Positions 23,189-32,389 of a stretch of DNA of 64,000 nucleotides are shown piece after piece. Made by a program: the position numbers and the translations under genes. The notes under the pieces are model-generated. The model was not told the origin of the DNA and did not search any database. It saw nothing but the letters and a program-made list of their open reading frames with translations. The stretch spans positions 1 to 64,000 of the IMG/VR virus record IMGVR_UViG_3300008459_000021; one strand, written 5' to 3'. Position 1 is the first letter of the stretch. Every line of letters begins with the position of its first letter. Source of the DNA: a virus.

Positions 23189-24061
23189 ATGATGGATAGA
23201 CAAGCACAGCTAAAGCGTATCGCAGAACTACAAGTAAAAGTCGCTCTACTTGAGCATGAAGCTGGTGTAGGTGACAGCCTCAAAACCTTCTTCGTTGACT
23301 ATATCAAAAACCCCACAATGAAACTCGTGGATCTGCCTAAGAAGCTGTGGGGTCAGCCTCTTGAGGAACTCTTCGACATCACGATTAAGCACCTCGCCCC
23401 TGAGATGACGAGGGTTATCCGAGAGGCTCAGATAGAACTCCATGTGGAAGAATGGAAAGCAGGATTTGAGGCTCGTCAACAAGAGCTGACCTTCTCAGAG
23501 GGTTATGCCGAGCTTGACCTCAAGCCCTCTAAGGGCAATGAGGATTGGAACGCTGGATATATGTACTACGAGGAGAACAGAGGCAGTACTTGGAGTCCTA
23601 GACTCCAAAAGATGGTGGTGGAGCAAGGATTACGAGAGTGGAGTGACCTTGTAGGTCAAAAGGTGGTTTCCACTAAACTAAGCGATATACTGCACACCCT
23701 CAACCCCATTGAACTCATAAAGCAAATCGTACACGCGGTTAAGAAGTACGGAATCAAGACTGCACTACCCATCGTGATTGTGGAAGTGGTATTGCACTCT
23801 ATGCCTGTTTGGGCTTCTAAGTTTATTGGTCCCGCTAAGGCGGCGGCTCTTTCACAAATCCCCATCACCGAGCTACTCACACCTGCCTACTTAAAATGGA
23901 TAAGTGGGGCGGAGTCTTCAGAGGATGCACCAGGTTATCTTGATTGGTACGAGAAAGAGTTCGGACAGCAAAAGCTCGCTCACAAACGGGTCGCCTCAAG
24001 GTGGCAAGCTACTCATAACCGAGTTCGTCAAGCATCCAACCGAAGAAATGCCCAACGCTGA
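23189..24061 (+). CDS. Hypothetical protein, possibly virion-associated
   Basis: 290 residues. An N-terminal helix (RQAQLKRIAELQVKVALLE) is followed by a mixed globular part with DWNAGYMYYEEN. A hydrophobic patch at residues 195-215 (ALPIVIVEVVLHSMPVW) may touch membrane. The basic C-terminus has HKRVASRWQATHNRVRQAS. The RVAS tetrapeptide is shared with several predicted virion proteins. AGGAGAAC precedes the ATG. No family recognised. Confidence 0.6.
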   Translation: MMDRQAQLKRIAELQVKVALLEHEAGVGDSLKTFFVDYIKNPTMKLVDLPKKLWGQPLEELFDITIKHLAPEMTRVIREAQIELHVEEWKAGFEARQQELTFSEGYAELDLKPSKGNEDWNAGYMYYEENRGSTWSPRLQKMVVEQGLREWSDLVGQKVVSTKLSDILHTLNPIELIKQIVHAVKKYGIKTALPIVIVEVVLHSMPVWASKFIGPAKAAALSQIPITELLTPAYLKWISGAESSEDAPGYLDWYEKEFGQQKLAHKRVASRWQATHNRVRQASNRRNAQR

Positions 24062-24164
24062 GTAAGCATATCATAAACGCTATGAACTCATAGTCCGCAC
24101 AAAAGAACCACACAAGCAAAGAAACCACCGCGTAGAACACCATAAAGTTAAAGTTTCCGTTCAT
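24009..24164 (-). CDS. Small membrane protein
   Basis: The ATG at 24164 follows GGAGGTG, giving 51 residues with two hydrophobic segments (FMVFYAVVSLLVWFF and FIAFMICLLSVGHFFGW). Its 3' end overlaps the convergent gene by 53 bases. Role unknown. Confidence 0.6.
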   Translation of the reverse strand: MNGNFNFMVFYAVVSLLVWFFCADYEFIAFMICLLSVGHFFGWMLDELGYE

Positions 24165-24200
24165 ACTTGGACACCTCCGTTCGGTATCCATTATAAGAGC

Positions 24201-24398
24201 CTAGTCGTCTAAGTTAGTTATCTTCTCTAGGATCTTCTCAAGCGTAGAAATCTCTTCTTCAAGCAACGCAGTATAAGCCTCGTGAGTGTATCCAAAAGGG
24301 GTTTTAAAGCTCCCTTCCATATGGGACTTTAAGGTTCTTTTTTTAGTGCCAAGAGATTCACTGACAAAGTCCCAAACACGCTTGTGTATCTGATTCAT
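24201..24398 (-). CDS. Small hypothetical protein
   Basis: The ATG at 24398 (MNQIHKRVWDFV) follows AAGGGG; the longer frame upstream runs into the tRNA-Glu gene and is rejected. 65 residues, helical, with an acidic coiled C-terminus (LLEEEISTLEKILEKI). No family recognised. Confidence 0.55.
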   Translation of the reverse strand: MNQIHKRVWDFVSESLGTKKRTLKSHMEGSFKTPFGYTHEAYTALLEEEISTLEKILEKITNLDD

Positions 24399-24464
24399 CT
24401 TTGTGTACCCCTTAAATGAGAAACCCCCACTTAGGGGTGAGCTAAGTGGGGGTTCGGTTGAGAG

Positions 24465-24539
24465 TACTCCCAACGGGATTTGAACCCGTGTTACAGGAGT
24501 GAAAGTCCTGCGTCCTAGGCCAGACTAGACGATGGGAGC
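24465..24539 (-). tRNA. tRNA-Glu (TTC)
   Basis: Full cloverleaf: acceptor GCTCCCA with TGGGAGT, anticodon stem-loop AGGACTTTCACTCCT (anticodon TTC), T-loop TTCAAAT. Confidence 0.92.
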
Positions 24540-24593
24540 GTCTAACTAAACCCTTATACCACACATAAGGGATAATATACAAGTTTTTTTCTG

Positions 24594-24600
24594 TTTATAG
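24594..24600 (+). promoter_or_regulatory. Candidate promoter box TTTATAG
   Basis: TTTATAG preceded by a run of seven T lies 39 bases before the start at 24639. Confidence 0.35.
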
Positions 24601-24638
24601 GGAGCCTTTTACACAGATCATAAACATGGGGTTTAGTA

Positions 24639-25277
24639 ATGAAGAAGAAATCGTCAAGCCAAGCGAGCTGGTCGCTTCTTTCTGAGGGTGTAAGCGGAGC
24701 AAGGGTCGAGGCTCACATCCTTAGGTCAGCACTTAACCAAGTTCTATCTGCTCTTGACGACCAACCCCAAGTTAAAGAAGCCGTCTATACGCTCTGTGGG
24801 GATAGCTTTTCTAATATGGAGCTACACTTATCCAAAATGGAGCGAGATTTGGATAGGACTAGCTACGCTCTGATTACGATGGGTGACGCTTTCTACAGAC
24901 AACAGCTTACTCATGAAGACAGAGAACTTGTAGACCAAGCCTCTACCTTCGTACCTAAGCCAAAGCCCACCATAGTAGAAGACTCTATGAGAAGAACCGC
25001 CAATACCCAACTATTCGAGATGGCAAAAGAGGAACTCAAAGAGTCTATATCTGATGTGTCGGTGGAAATGGATTTCGACTACAAGTTTCAACAAACGGGA
25101 TCCATACTCAAGGTCGTCTTTAAGGATACCCGTAGCGAGTTTGGATACGACACATTCACAGCCGAGGCTCAAGCAGAAACCATTTTCCACCTAATGACAG
25201 ACAGCAAGGGTGACAGCCACATCAAAGGACTCAAGGCTCAAGTAAAGGGTGGGGTTCTTTACTTCACAGGCTTTTAA
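24639..25277 (+). CDS. Putative internal virion protein
   Basis: 212 residues. Residues 8-105 (SQASWSLLSEGVSGARVEAH, then a CGDSF turn and LDRTSYALITMGDAFYR) follow a helical pattern that I recall from structural or core proteins of large myophages. After RRTANTQLFEM, an R-x-A-N variant of the proposed processing motif, the C-terminal 95 residues form a beta-rich domain. The stop overlaps the convergent zinc-finger gene by 4 bases. Role unknown. Confidence 0.55.
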   Translation: MKKKSSSQASWSLLSEGVSGARVEAHILRSALNQVLSALDDQPQVKEAVYTLCGDSFSNMELHLSKMERDLDRTSYALITMGDAFYRQQLTHEDRELVDQASTFVPKPKPTIVEDSMRRTANTQLFEMAKEELKESISDVSVEMDFDYKFQQTGSILKVVFKDTRSEFGYDTFTAEAQAETIFHLMTDSKGDSHIKGLKAQVKGGVLYFTGF

Positions 25278-25813
25278 ATGGCGGACAAACTCTTCCTCTG
25301 CCTATAAGCCCTCTTACGGCAGTTCTCTGAACAGTACTTCTTATCCATTATCCCCTTACCACCCTTCTTATCGGATAGCTTATTAGGGCAACCGACAGCT
25401 TGGCACTTGGGAATCTTATCCTCCAAGAGCTTTTCTGCCTTTATAGCCCTCATTTTGTGGCGAGAGTAGTTCTTACGGCAGTTCTCTGAGCAGTACCTTG
25501 TTGAGTTTTTGCCTTTAGGGATTTCTTTACCACATAAGGGTGAAAGACAATAATAAACAACTGAGTTTTTAACTAGCGGTAGACCACCATTATCCAAGTA
25601 CTCTTTCTCTAGGGTTTTCGTAAGTTTATGTACCCTTAGTTCTTCTTGATTAAGAGGCTTTCCAGCATCACTGCGACCGCAACAATTTGCGTAGTAACAA
25701 CTTTTTGAGGCTTCATTAAACCAAATCGTGGGGGTTAAATGAGCCATGCACCTCCAAGACTTGGTGAGTCCATCTGACTCTATCTTCCATTGTACTTTAC
25801 ACTCTTTGCTCAT
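25274..25813 (-). CDS. Zinc-binding protein with two CSENCRK fingers
   Basis: 179 residues with 17 Cys. Two similar treble-clef-like fingers, CLSPLCGKE with RYCSENCRKNYSRHK, and CQAVGCPNK with KYCSENCRKRAYRQRK, stand in tandem in the C-terminal half. Further Cys (CMAHL, CYYANCCGRSD) form a probable third metal site in the N-terminal half. The basic residues after each finger suggest nucleic-acid binding. A regulatory role is possible but not shown. Confidence 0.6.
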   Translation of the reverse strand: MSKECKVQWKIESDGLTKSWRCMAHLTPTIWFNEASKSCYYANCCGRSDAGKPLNQEELRVHKLTKTLEKEYLDNGGLPLVKNSVVYYCLSPLCGKEIPKGKNSTRYCSENCRKNYSRHKMRAIKAEKLLEDKIPKCQAVGCPNKLSDKKGGKGIMDKKYCSENCRKRAYRQRKSLSAI

Positions 25814-25928
25814 AAACTAATACCTCTGTCGTTTGTTTACCCTACAATACCAACACGGTTTGTAGGGCTGACAAAAGTATAGGTTTTAAGAGCCTACCCA
25901 AAGGCAAAACCTCGAATAAGTGTGGGTA

Positions 25929-28900
25929 TTAGAGAGAGCTTCTTACATTGAAGGTGAACTGAATGTACAACAGAGGGAACACAGGCTTGTAAAACGCTTC
26001 GACCAATAAGCCAGTAGGGTCGTTAGGGTCTTGTGTGACGCTCAAGCCTGTGTAGGTGGTGATTAACTGCTCGCTCACAAGCTGTTTGAACATCGCGTTG
26101 ACCTTGCCCTCTATCTGAGGGATCACATTGGGCAAGAACTTCACACCGATGTACTGATTCAGTGTATCCCTCGCCCTAAGGTGTACCTCGTCAGCGATTT
26201 GGATAACGGTGGGGGTCTTGGTTAAGACTGAGGTCATATTGGTCGTTAAACCATGACGCACAGAAATAACACCACGCTCCGACTTCAGAACAGTCACGCC
26301 CGCGTTGGCTGTCTGATTTGCGTCCACAGCGTCTAGTACACGACCTAGTGCAGTAAACCCACGGATAGCCCTATTCGTCCACGGAGTCGCAGGGTCTACC
26401 GTGTTGTTTGTCGTAGCGGCGGCTAACGCCACCGCAAAATACGAACCATCCACTAGGAAGTTCTGTGTCACACCGCTCGCGTCTACAAAAGAAACACGAC
26501 CGATGTCAGGGTACACAAGGCACACACGCATATTAGAAGTAGCGGTAGCTAAAGCCTGTACCTCACGAGGTTGAGTCCCAGCTCTGCAACCAAGTATCGC
26601 TCTACGCTCCGAACGGAAGCGGATACTGCTCTGCAAATCCACATGGTTCGAGAGAGAAGATAGGATAGACGAGGTGGCAGGGAAAAGAGGAACAATCACA
26701 TTGGGAGATAAGCCATCCGATATGTCACCCTCTACAGCCACAATCGCATCGAGGACTTGTTGCTCGGTGAGTGTCGTCTGTCCAGCCTCTAAAGGTACTT
26801 GATGGAGTGCGACCGCCCTCGCTCCATTCGCAAATGCAAGATAAGCACCTAAGCTCAAGGTGTTCTGAGGATTAATCTCTCCATAGGTGGAGATCACATC
26901 CGCCATATTGGTGAATACGCTCGTACCAAAACGAGTGCGTTGGCGAGTGTAGTCTATGTAGTAGACCTGCCCTATGGTCGGCTCCTTGCCACCCTTAAAG
27001 AAGGTCTCCACTAAGGCTGTATCGCCCACCTCAGCACCTACGGTATTGGACACCGTTAGGCTCACACCGTAAATCATGTTCACAGGGACATTCGCGTTGG
27101 TCTTAACGACCTTAGCTACCTTAAAGGACAGCGTTGCGTCTCCACCTGTGGGATAGGTGAGACCGCCCTCTCTAGGCAACAGCGTAAAGGTTAACCCTGT
27201 CACTGTGTCAACATAAGTCTGTCCCACTACACCATCTTGTCCAACACCATCGTTGAGACTAGAGGTATTCGCAGAACCTGAACCTTTGGGGTTATCCGAT
27301 GTGACCACAAAGCCCTGATAAGAATCCTCACCAACAGCACCCTCACCCACAGCCAACTTAAAGCCATTACCCTTAGTGGTGACAGCGTTGCCGCCAGTAA
27401 TGGAAATGTAGCTGGTGGAACCGAAACCCATGCTCTCTAAGATCACAGAAGTCTTACCCACACTATCCGTAAAGGTGTAGGCGATTGCTGTCTCTGTGAA
27501 GTATGCAAAACCTGCATCCCCTTGAGGGTCTTCAGAGAACAAGAACGAGGACAAGTTAGCACCCGAGTTATTATGGGACATGAGTCCAGATACAACACCG
27601 AGAGCAGTCGCCACACTCGTAGAGCTTATCGCACCCTCACTCACGCTGAAGGTGTCGTTGGCAGAACCTGCACCTACTACAATGCTCGCGTTCGTATCCT
27701 CTTTGGTCGATACAACACGCAGTCCAGCACCCTCAATCAAAACCACAGCGTCTGCCGAGGCTGAGAGGATTGCCGCCTCTAGCTCCGACTTAATGGCTTG
27801 GAGATTCAACAAGCTACCAGAGGCAGATGAAGTGAAGTTCGTGACGACGCTCACTCCATTAATGGATAACACAAGCTGATCGTTAACAGCGTTGTTCACA
27901 TCAGTGCCATCATAGAACAAAGTAGCTGGGAGAGAACCATCTTGCACAGTCCAACCCACGCTTAATAACAAGCTAGGCAGAGAAACCACACACTTCGCAT
28001 TTAAATTGGATAGTGTCGAAGGTAATCCTGCTTTAGCTGTGTCAGTACCCCCTGTAAGGGACAAGCCCACATCCGTTTGGGGGTAGTAAGTGTTACCACA
28101 AAGAGTTCTGCTCTTTAGGATAAGTCGAGCTTGAGACTCAAGTGAGTCTGTGGTCTTTACAGAAGAAGCGGCTACAGGTAAGAAGCCCCACTTAGTCTGT
28201 GTGCCACCTGTGGCGGTGTCTGCGTCCAATCCACCAATAGAACAGAAAGAAGTATCGTCGGCAGCAATAAACTCAACATAACCATAGGTATCTGTTGTGC
28301 CAAGTCCATTAGGCAAGCTCTCTAGAGTAAACACCAAGCGTCCACTCGCATCTGCGGTTACGCTAAAGGTTAAGCCAGAGAAGTCTGGCTGTCCCAAAAC
28401 CAAGATGGTGACCGCATTGGAAACTGCGGTGTCTATAGCGGAGGCGAGGGCTGAGGCATTAGCGTAAGCACCAGGTGTTATACCGACAGAGATATTTCCA
28501 GAAGGACCATTCACATTACCTGTGTAGTGCATAGTGAATAGCTGGTACGAATCAGCAGCGATATCTAGTGTGGATAAACGAGACATACCCACATAAACAG
28601 GAGGTGCGGATGCCGCCGCCAAGTTGATGGAGCTTACCCAATCTGTAATGTCCAAATTGTCTCCGCTCATGGAGGGCGTAATGGAAACACCATCCACAAC
28701 AAGGTTAAGGCTAGAAACCAAGCCCTCGCCCAAGTCGGTCTTATTGGACGACTCAGTGTAGGGGAGTAAACCACCCACATACTGAGTCAAAGGGTGACGG
28801 AGGTTAGTATCCGTTGTGTCCCCCAAGCTCACGGAGATCGAGGTCGAATCCACCTCTAGCTCAAGGGTGTCTGATTTGGTACTTACAGGGAAGTAAGGGG

Positions 28901-30746
28901 ATGTACCTGTGAAACTGAACACAGCCGATGTTGAGTCGAAGTCCATTAACTCAACCGTCACATTTTCGGACACAGGTGTGCCACCCTCTATACGGGCATC
29001 ACTAACAGCTTCGGAACCCGAGGGGAAGTTAAGGGTGACAGCATCTAAGTCTGTACCCTTGCCCTCAAAACTCACACCATAAAGGGATACACCCTCTTTG
29101 GTAATAGAGTATGTGCCGATTCCAGATGTACCTGCGGTTTCTACCTTCAGCACATAACCACCACCGACAGAGGCGATTTGGTCTTGGATGTTGTTATAGT
29201 AGAAAGTGGCGAACACCTTGTGATTCGAAGGTACTGCGGAACCCAAAGTCACTTGTGAGTTCGTTGGGTTAAGCCTCACCACACTCACTGGATCTCTCTC
29301 TATTGCATCGGATAGGGATGTACCAGTGTAAACAGAAATAAGATCAGTACGACTTGTGGGGAGTCCAGTACCTGTTCCATCTGTGGGTTGATAAGGAAGC
29401 TGAAAGGTGTTAGCCAAGACACGAGGAGGAACCACAGAGGTGTTCACCACGGGTGAACACTCCACCAAGAAAGCTCTCTCGTCTTTGAGGCTTGCGGATA
29501 CCTGTATCTCTCCAAAAGGTGTTGTTCCATTCTGCACCGAGCCATTGGAAACTAACGATGCAGTACCCCACACAATCTTATCGTCTTGAAGTATCCAATC
29601 CACACCCTCGATGAACTGAGCGGAAGCACCACCACCGCTTGCCACGAGAGAGACTCTGTCCACGGAGACAATGTCGCGTCCAGGGATGAAGTCGAACTGA
29701 TCTCTGAACGAGTTAAAGTAGTAAGACACCAAGAGGGTGGAGCCCACACTTGGGGGATTGGATAGAGTGATGGCACCTGTTTGCCCGTCTACAGAGGCAG
29801 GGGTCACAAGGCTACCATCTATCTTCACGATAACATCGGTGACATCGGTCGTGGTTACACCACTATTAGTCCCATCTACAATGGGGGCGTGTTGGGTGTA
29901 AAACACAACAGAACGGCTTGAACCTGTTTGGTTCTCGTAAAGCCCCATACCCCCATTAGCTGTGCCTGTGCCGATTCGGATAAACCCATCGGCAACGAGC
30001 TTGAGGTTTACAGAGCCATTGTTATCCGTATATGTAGAAGCTGAGAGGGAACCCATCTCAGCCGCATTAATGACACCGACTACGCGATCCAAGCTGTCCA
30101 AACGATCTGTCCCATCGGAGAGGGGCAGAGTCACTTGATATACGGTTTGGTCACAGGTGACGACAAAGGTGTTAGAGGTTGCTGTAAAAGCAAAAGAGCC
30201 TGCTGAACCCAACAACTCAGTCTGTGTGCTAGTGATTTGAGAACTCATGTCCTCGTCAGTCACAAGCGTGTCTTTACGGTCGAAGAAGTAAGATACCCTC
30301 ACATCGTCGTCAGCAGAAGGTGCTTCTGCGATGGTGACAACACCTGTGGTGCCATTCACTGAGAGGACAACAGTGTTGGTTCCGTTTATCAAAACGGATA
30401 CCGAGGTAGGATTGGTCGCTACGGTAGCAGAGCCATCACCAGTTACGATGGGGAGATTGCGGACAACAATGGAGGTTATTTCCCCATCAAAGTCACCAAG
30501 CTCAAAAGAACCATCTGGGTTTGTAGAAACAAGTGCTCTACCCGTAGCATCTTCTTCCACAATGCGTTGGTCTACAGAAGCAGAGCTTCCTCTTACAAGG
30601 GTATTGCCTTTAGAGATGATTGTCTCACGACCTGAGCCAATCAATAAAGGTACTTTACCTGTGACTACAACATTGGGTTGTGTTTGAAGGTCAAACACAG
30701 ACTCCGTGTAAACTCCTGGGGGAGCATAACCACCTCTGATAGCCAT
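25929..30746 (-). CDS. Very large contractile tail sheath protein
   Basis: 1605 residues. The N-terminus (GGYAPPGVYTESVFD) is typical of sheath proteins. The last 430 residues carry the sheath C-terminal pattern: ATPWTNRAIRGFTALGRVLD, LKSERGVISVRHGLTTN, RDTLNQYIGVKFLPNV and FTFNVRSSL. Sheath subunits usually have about 400-700 residues. Here roughly 900 extra residues in the middle are built of repeated beta domains with the pattern V-x-V-x-I-[ND]-G, then TG-x-[IV]-T-[IL], then a VSYYFN-like strand. The extra domains probably decorate the outside of the tail. It lies 4 bases after a zinc-ribbon gene. Confidence 0.88.
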   Translation of the reverse strand: MAIRGGYAPPGVYTESVFDLQTQPNVVVTGKVPLLIGSGRETIISKGNTLVRGSSASVDQRIVEEDATGRALVSTNPDGSFELGDFDGEITSIVVRNLPIVTGDGSATVATNPTSVSVLINGTNTVVLSVNGTTGVVTIAEAPSADDDVRVSYFFDRKDTLVTDEDMSSQITSTQTELLGSAGSFAFTATSNTFVVTCDQTVYQVTLPLSDGTDRLDSLDRVVGVINAAEMGSLSASTYTDNNGSVNLKLVADGFIRIGTGTANGGMGLYENQTGSSRSVVFYTQHAPIVDGTNSGVTTTDVTDVIVKIDGSLVTPASVDGQTGAITLSNPPSVGSTLLVSYYFNSFRDQFDFIPGRDIVSVDRVSLVASGGGASAQFIEGVDWILQDDKIVWGTASLVSNGSVQNGTTPFGEIQVSASLKDERAFLVECSPVVNTSVVPPRVLANTFQLPYQPTDGTGTGLPTSRTDLISVYTGTSLSDAIERDPVSVVRLNPTNSQVTLGSAVPSNHKVFATFYYNNIQDQIASVGGGYVLKVETAGTSGIGTYSITKEGVSLYGVSFEGKGTDLDAVTLNFPSGSEAVSDARIEGGTPVSENVTVELMDFDSTSAVFSFTGTSPYFPVSTKSDTLELEVDSTSISVSLGDTTDTNLRHPLTQYVGGLLPYTESSNKTDLGEGLVSSLNLVVDGVSITPSMSGDNLDITDWVSSINLAAASAPPVYVGMSRLSTLDIAADSYQLFTMHYTGNVNGPSGNISVGITPGAYANASALASAIDTAVSNAVTILVLGQPDFSGLTFSVTADASGRLVFTLESLPNGLGTTDTYGYVEFIAADDTSFCSIGGLDADTATGGTQTKWGFLPVAASSVKTTDSLESQARLILKSRTLCGNTYYPQTDVGLSLTGGTDTAKAGLPSTLSNLNAKCVVSLPSLLLSVGWTVQDGSLPATLFYDGTDVNNAVNDQLVLSINGVSVVTNFTSSASGSLLNLQAIKSELEAAILSASADAVVLIEGAGLRVVSTKEDTNASIVVGAGSANDTFSVSEGAISSTSVATALGVVSGLMSHNNSGANLSSFLFSEDPQGDAGFAYFTETAIAYTFTDSVGKTSVILESMGFGSTSYISITGGNAVTTKGNGFKLAVGEGAVGEDSYQGFVVTSDNPKGSGSANTSSLNDGVGQDGVVGQTYVDTVTGLTFTLLPREGGLTYPTGGDATLSFKVAKVVKTNANVPVNMIYGVSLTVSNTVGAEVGDTALVETFFKGGKEPTIGQVYYIDYTRQRTRFGTSVFTNMADVISTYGEINPQNTLSLGAYLAFANGARAVALHQVPLEAGQTTLTEQQVLDAIVAVEGDISDGLSPNVIVPLFPATSSILSSLSNHVDLQSSIRFRSERRAILGCRAGTQPREVQALATATSNMRVCLVYPDIGRVSFVDASGVTQNFLVDGSYFAVALAAATTNNTVDPATPWTNRAIRGFTALGRVLDAVDANQTANAGVTVLKSERGVISVRHGLTTNMTSVLTKTPTVIQIADEVHLRARDTLNQYIGVKFLPNVIPQIEGKVNAMFKQLVSEQLITTYTGLSVTQDPNDPTGLLVEAFYKPVFPLLYIQFTFNVRSSL

Positions 30747-30750
30747 ATTC

Positions 30751-31182
30751 TTACTCCTGTTTATTGGGGGTGTTAGTTAGATTGAGTCTGCGTAAGCGTT
30801 CTTTCCTAAACGCCTCGCTCTCATTTGGCTTCACAGCGTATGTCCCATCAGGCATTTTCATGACATCTTTAGAAGTCGCACCCTCGGTGGAATCCACTAG
30901 GTCTATTTTCGCCCGCTTGCGGTAATAGATTACACTCCACTTGTCTTGTGCGTCTTCACCTATGACTCGGTCGTAATCCAAATCAAAAGACTCGATGCCA
31001 CTATCTTGTGCCTTCACCAAACCACTATCGTTCTTCACAGCAGAGCTAAACCCAATACTTAGAGACCCAACCTCAAGCATGGCTGAACCACCACACTCAC
31101 AGCGGATCTCTTGAACTTCCTTAGAAGTCCTTTTCTTTTGGGAAAGTCCACAATCGTGACACTGATAGGATAAGATGGGCAT
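30751..31182 (-). CDS. Zinc-ribbon protein upstream of the sheath gene
   Basis: 143 residues. The N-terminus YQCHDCG and IRCECGG gives a FmdB-like zinc ribbon (C-x2-C, C-x-C). Residues 50-90 are beta-rich and the C-terminus is basic and helical (AFRKERLRRLNL). It ends 4 bases before the sheath start and is surely cotranscribed with it. A tail assembly role is inferred from position. Confidence 0.6.
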   Translation of the reverse strand: MPILSYQCHDCGLSQKKRTSKEVQEIRCECGGSAMLEVGSLSIGFSSAVKNDSGLVKAQDSGIESFDLDYDRVIGEDAQDKWSVIYYRKRAKIDLVDSTEGATSKDVMKMPDGTYAVKPNESEAFRKERLRRLNLTNTPNKQE

Positions 31183-31216
31183 CTATACTCCATGTAAAAG
31201 CTATGCGTTTATATAG

Positions 31217-31233
31217 CTATCTATCATAGATAG
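31217..31233. terminator. Small hairpin between tail genes
   Basis: CTATCTA 31217-31223 pairs with TAGATAG 31227-31233 across a 3-base loop. It lies between the 31271 gene end and the zinc-ribbon gene. No clear T-run on the minus strand, so attenuation rather than full termination is possible. Confidence 0.3.
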
Positions 31234-31270
31234 ATTATTGAACCACCCCACCTCTTTTATCCATTATGCA

Positions 31271-32389
31271 CTATCCAATAATCCGCTGTCTAAAGCTGTC
31301 CGAGTTTCCAACACCCACTATCGGTTGACCCATAGGCATCAACTCCATCGGCACCACATTGTTTGTAGACACCGACAAGATCGGAATAACTAACGGATAA
31401 TGGATAAACCAATCGGCTTGGATCGTGAAAGATATAGACGCTGTGTAGAAATAATCATCCCCATTGTCGTCATACGCCTCCTCTCCCTCTCCCCCTAACG
31501 ACACATTCGATAACTCCAGACCCATAGTGGATAACTTCGGTCTTAAAATAGACCACAGCCACACCACCGTCTTATCCGCTATGTCCGCCTGTGAGTGGAC
31601 ATCCCTCGTTACCAAATCTACATCTACGCTTATGTCCCACCGCCCACCATATTCCTTGCTTACTTGTGTCCTCGTACCCTCCACCAAAACTGCCATCTTA
31701 TCCCCAGCCTCTAGCTCACGACCAAAAGCCACCACCACACCATTGATTAGATTTCTGTAAGCCAACGCTGGCTGTACCGCATAAGGACCTGTCTGTGCGT
31801 CTTGCTCGGTGTACCTCGCCTCTAACCTCAACTTAGATGAGGGCAACGCCTCCGTTAAAGTCACCGTAGAACCATCTAAGGTGTACTCGGACGAACTCAA
31901 TAACCTACCTGACGGATACTCTATCAACCTCAACGAGTTTTCTATCGGCTCACCCAATAAGGAAATCTCCGTAGGCGAGCTAAAAATCAAAGAGGTTTCA
32001 TGAACCCGTCTGTACTTTTGGATAACCGCATACTTTATGTAGGGGTCTTCCACCTCTACAGTCGGCTCAATAATGGATATGATGTACACCCCCTCTTCTG
32101 GAGTCTTCATCATATCGTCCCGAACCCACTCGATGGATTTACCCTTGTACGGAGGAACCTGTGCCAATGACACATAGCCCTCTATTATGCCCATGTAGTT
32201 ATCATTGGATAAAACCACATTGCTTGCACCACCCGTTTTGACCACCATGCCAAACTGAGGACGCTCATCAAACGAATACTTACCTTGTATGTTCTGAGCC
32301 AAATCAGGATATCTAGGGTGATCCGCCCAATACTCCCTAAACTCCTTGATTATCCTATCCCTCACGGCAAGCGTCAAATGGTGGAACAT
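31271..32389 (-). CDS. Tail or neck structural protein
   Basis: 372 residues. Beta-rich with short Ig-like pieces (SLRLIEYPSGRLLSSSEYTLDG then TLTEALPSSKLRLEARYTE) similar to those inside the sheath. The N-terminal helix (TLAVRDRIIKEFREYW) and the C-terminal SFTIQADWFIHYP resemble tail-terminator-like or neck proteins. It lies in the tail module, directly after the Dps-like gene. I cannot assign the exact role. Confidence 0.6.
   Translation of the reverse strand: MFHHLTLAVRDRIIKEFREYWADHPRYPDLAQNIQGKYSFDERPQFGMVVKTGGASNVVLSNDNYMGIIEGYVSLAQVPPYKGKSIEWVRDDMMKTPEEGVYIISIIEPTVEVEDPYIKYAVIQKYRRVHETSLIFSSPTEISLLGEPIENSLRLIEYPSGRLLSSSEYTLDGSTVTLTEALPSSKLRLEARYTEQDAQTGPYAVQPALAYRNLINGVVVAFGRELEAGDKMAVLVEGTRTQVSKEYGGRWDISVDVDLVTRDVHSQADIADKTVVWLWSILRPKLSTMGLELSNVSLGGEGEEAYDDNGDDYFYTASISFTIQADWFIHYPLVIPILSVSTNNVVPMELMPMGQPIVGVGNSDSFRQRIIG

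Noticed and set aside
27522-27879. Plus-strand frames inside the sheath gene
   Set aside because: They are shadows of the long sheath frame, with unlikely composition.
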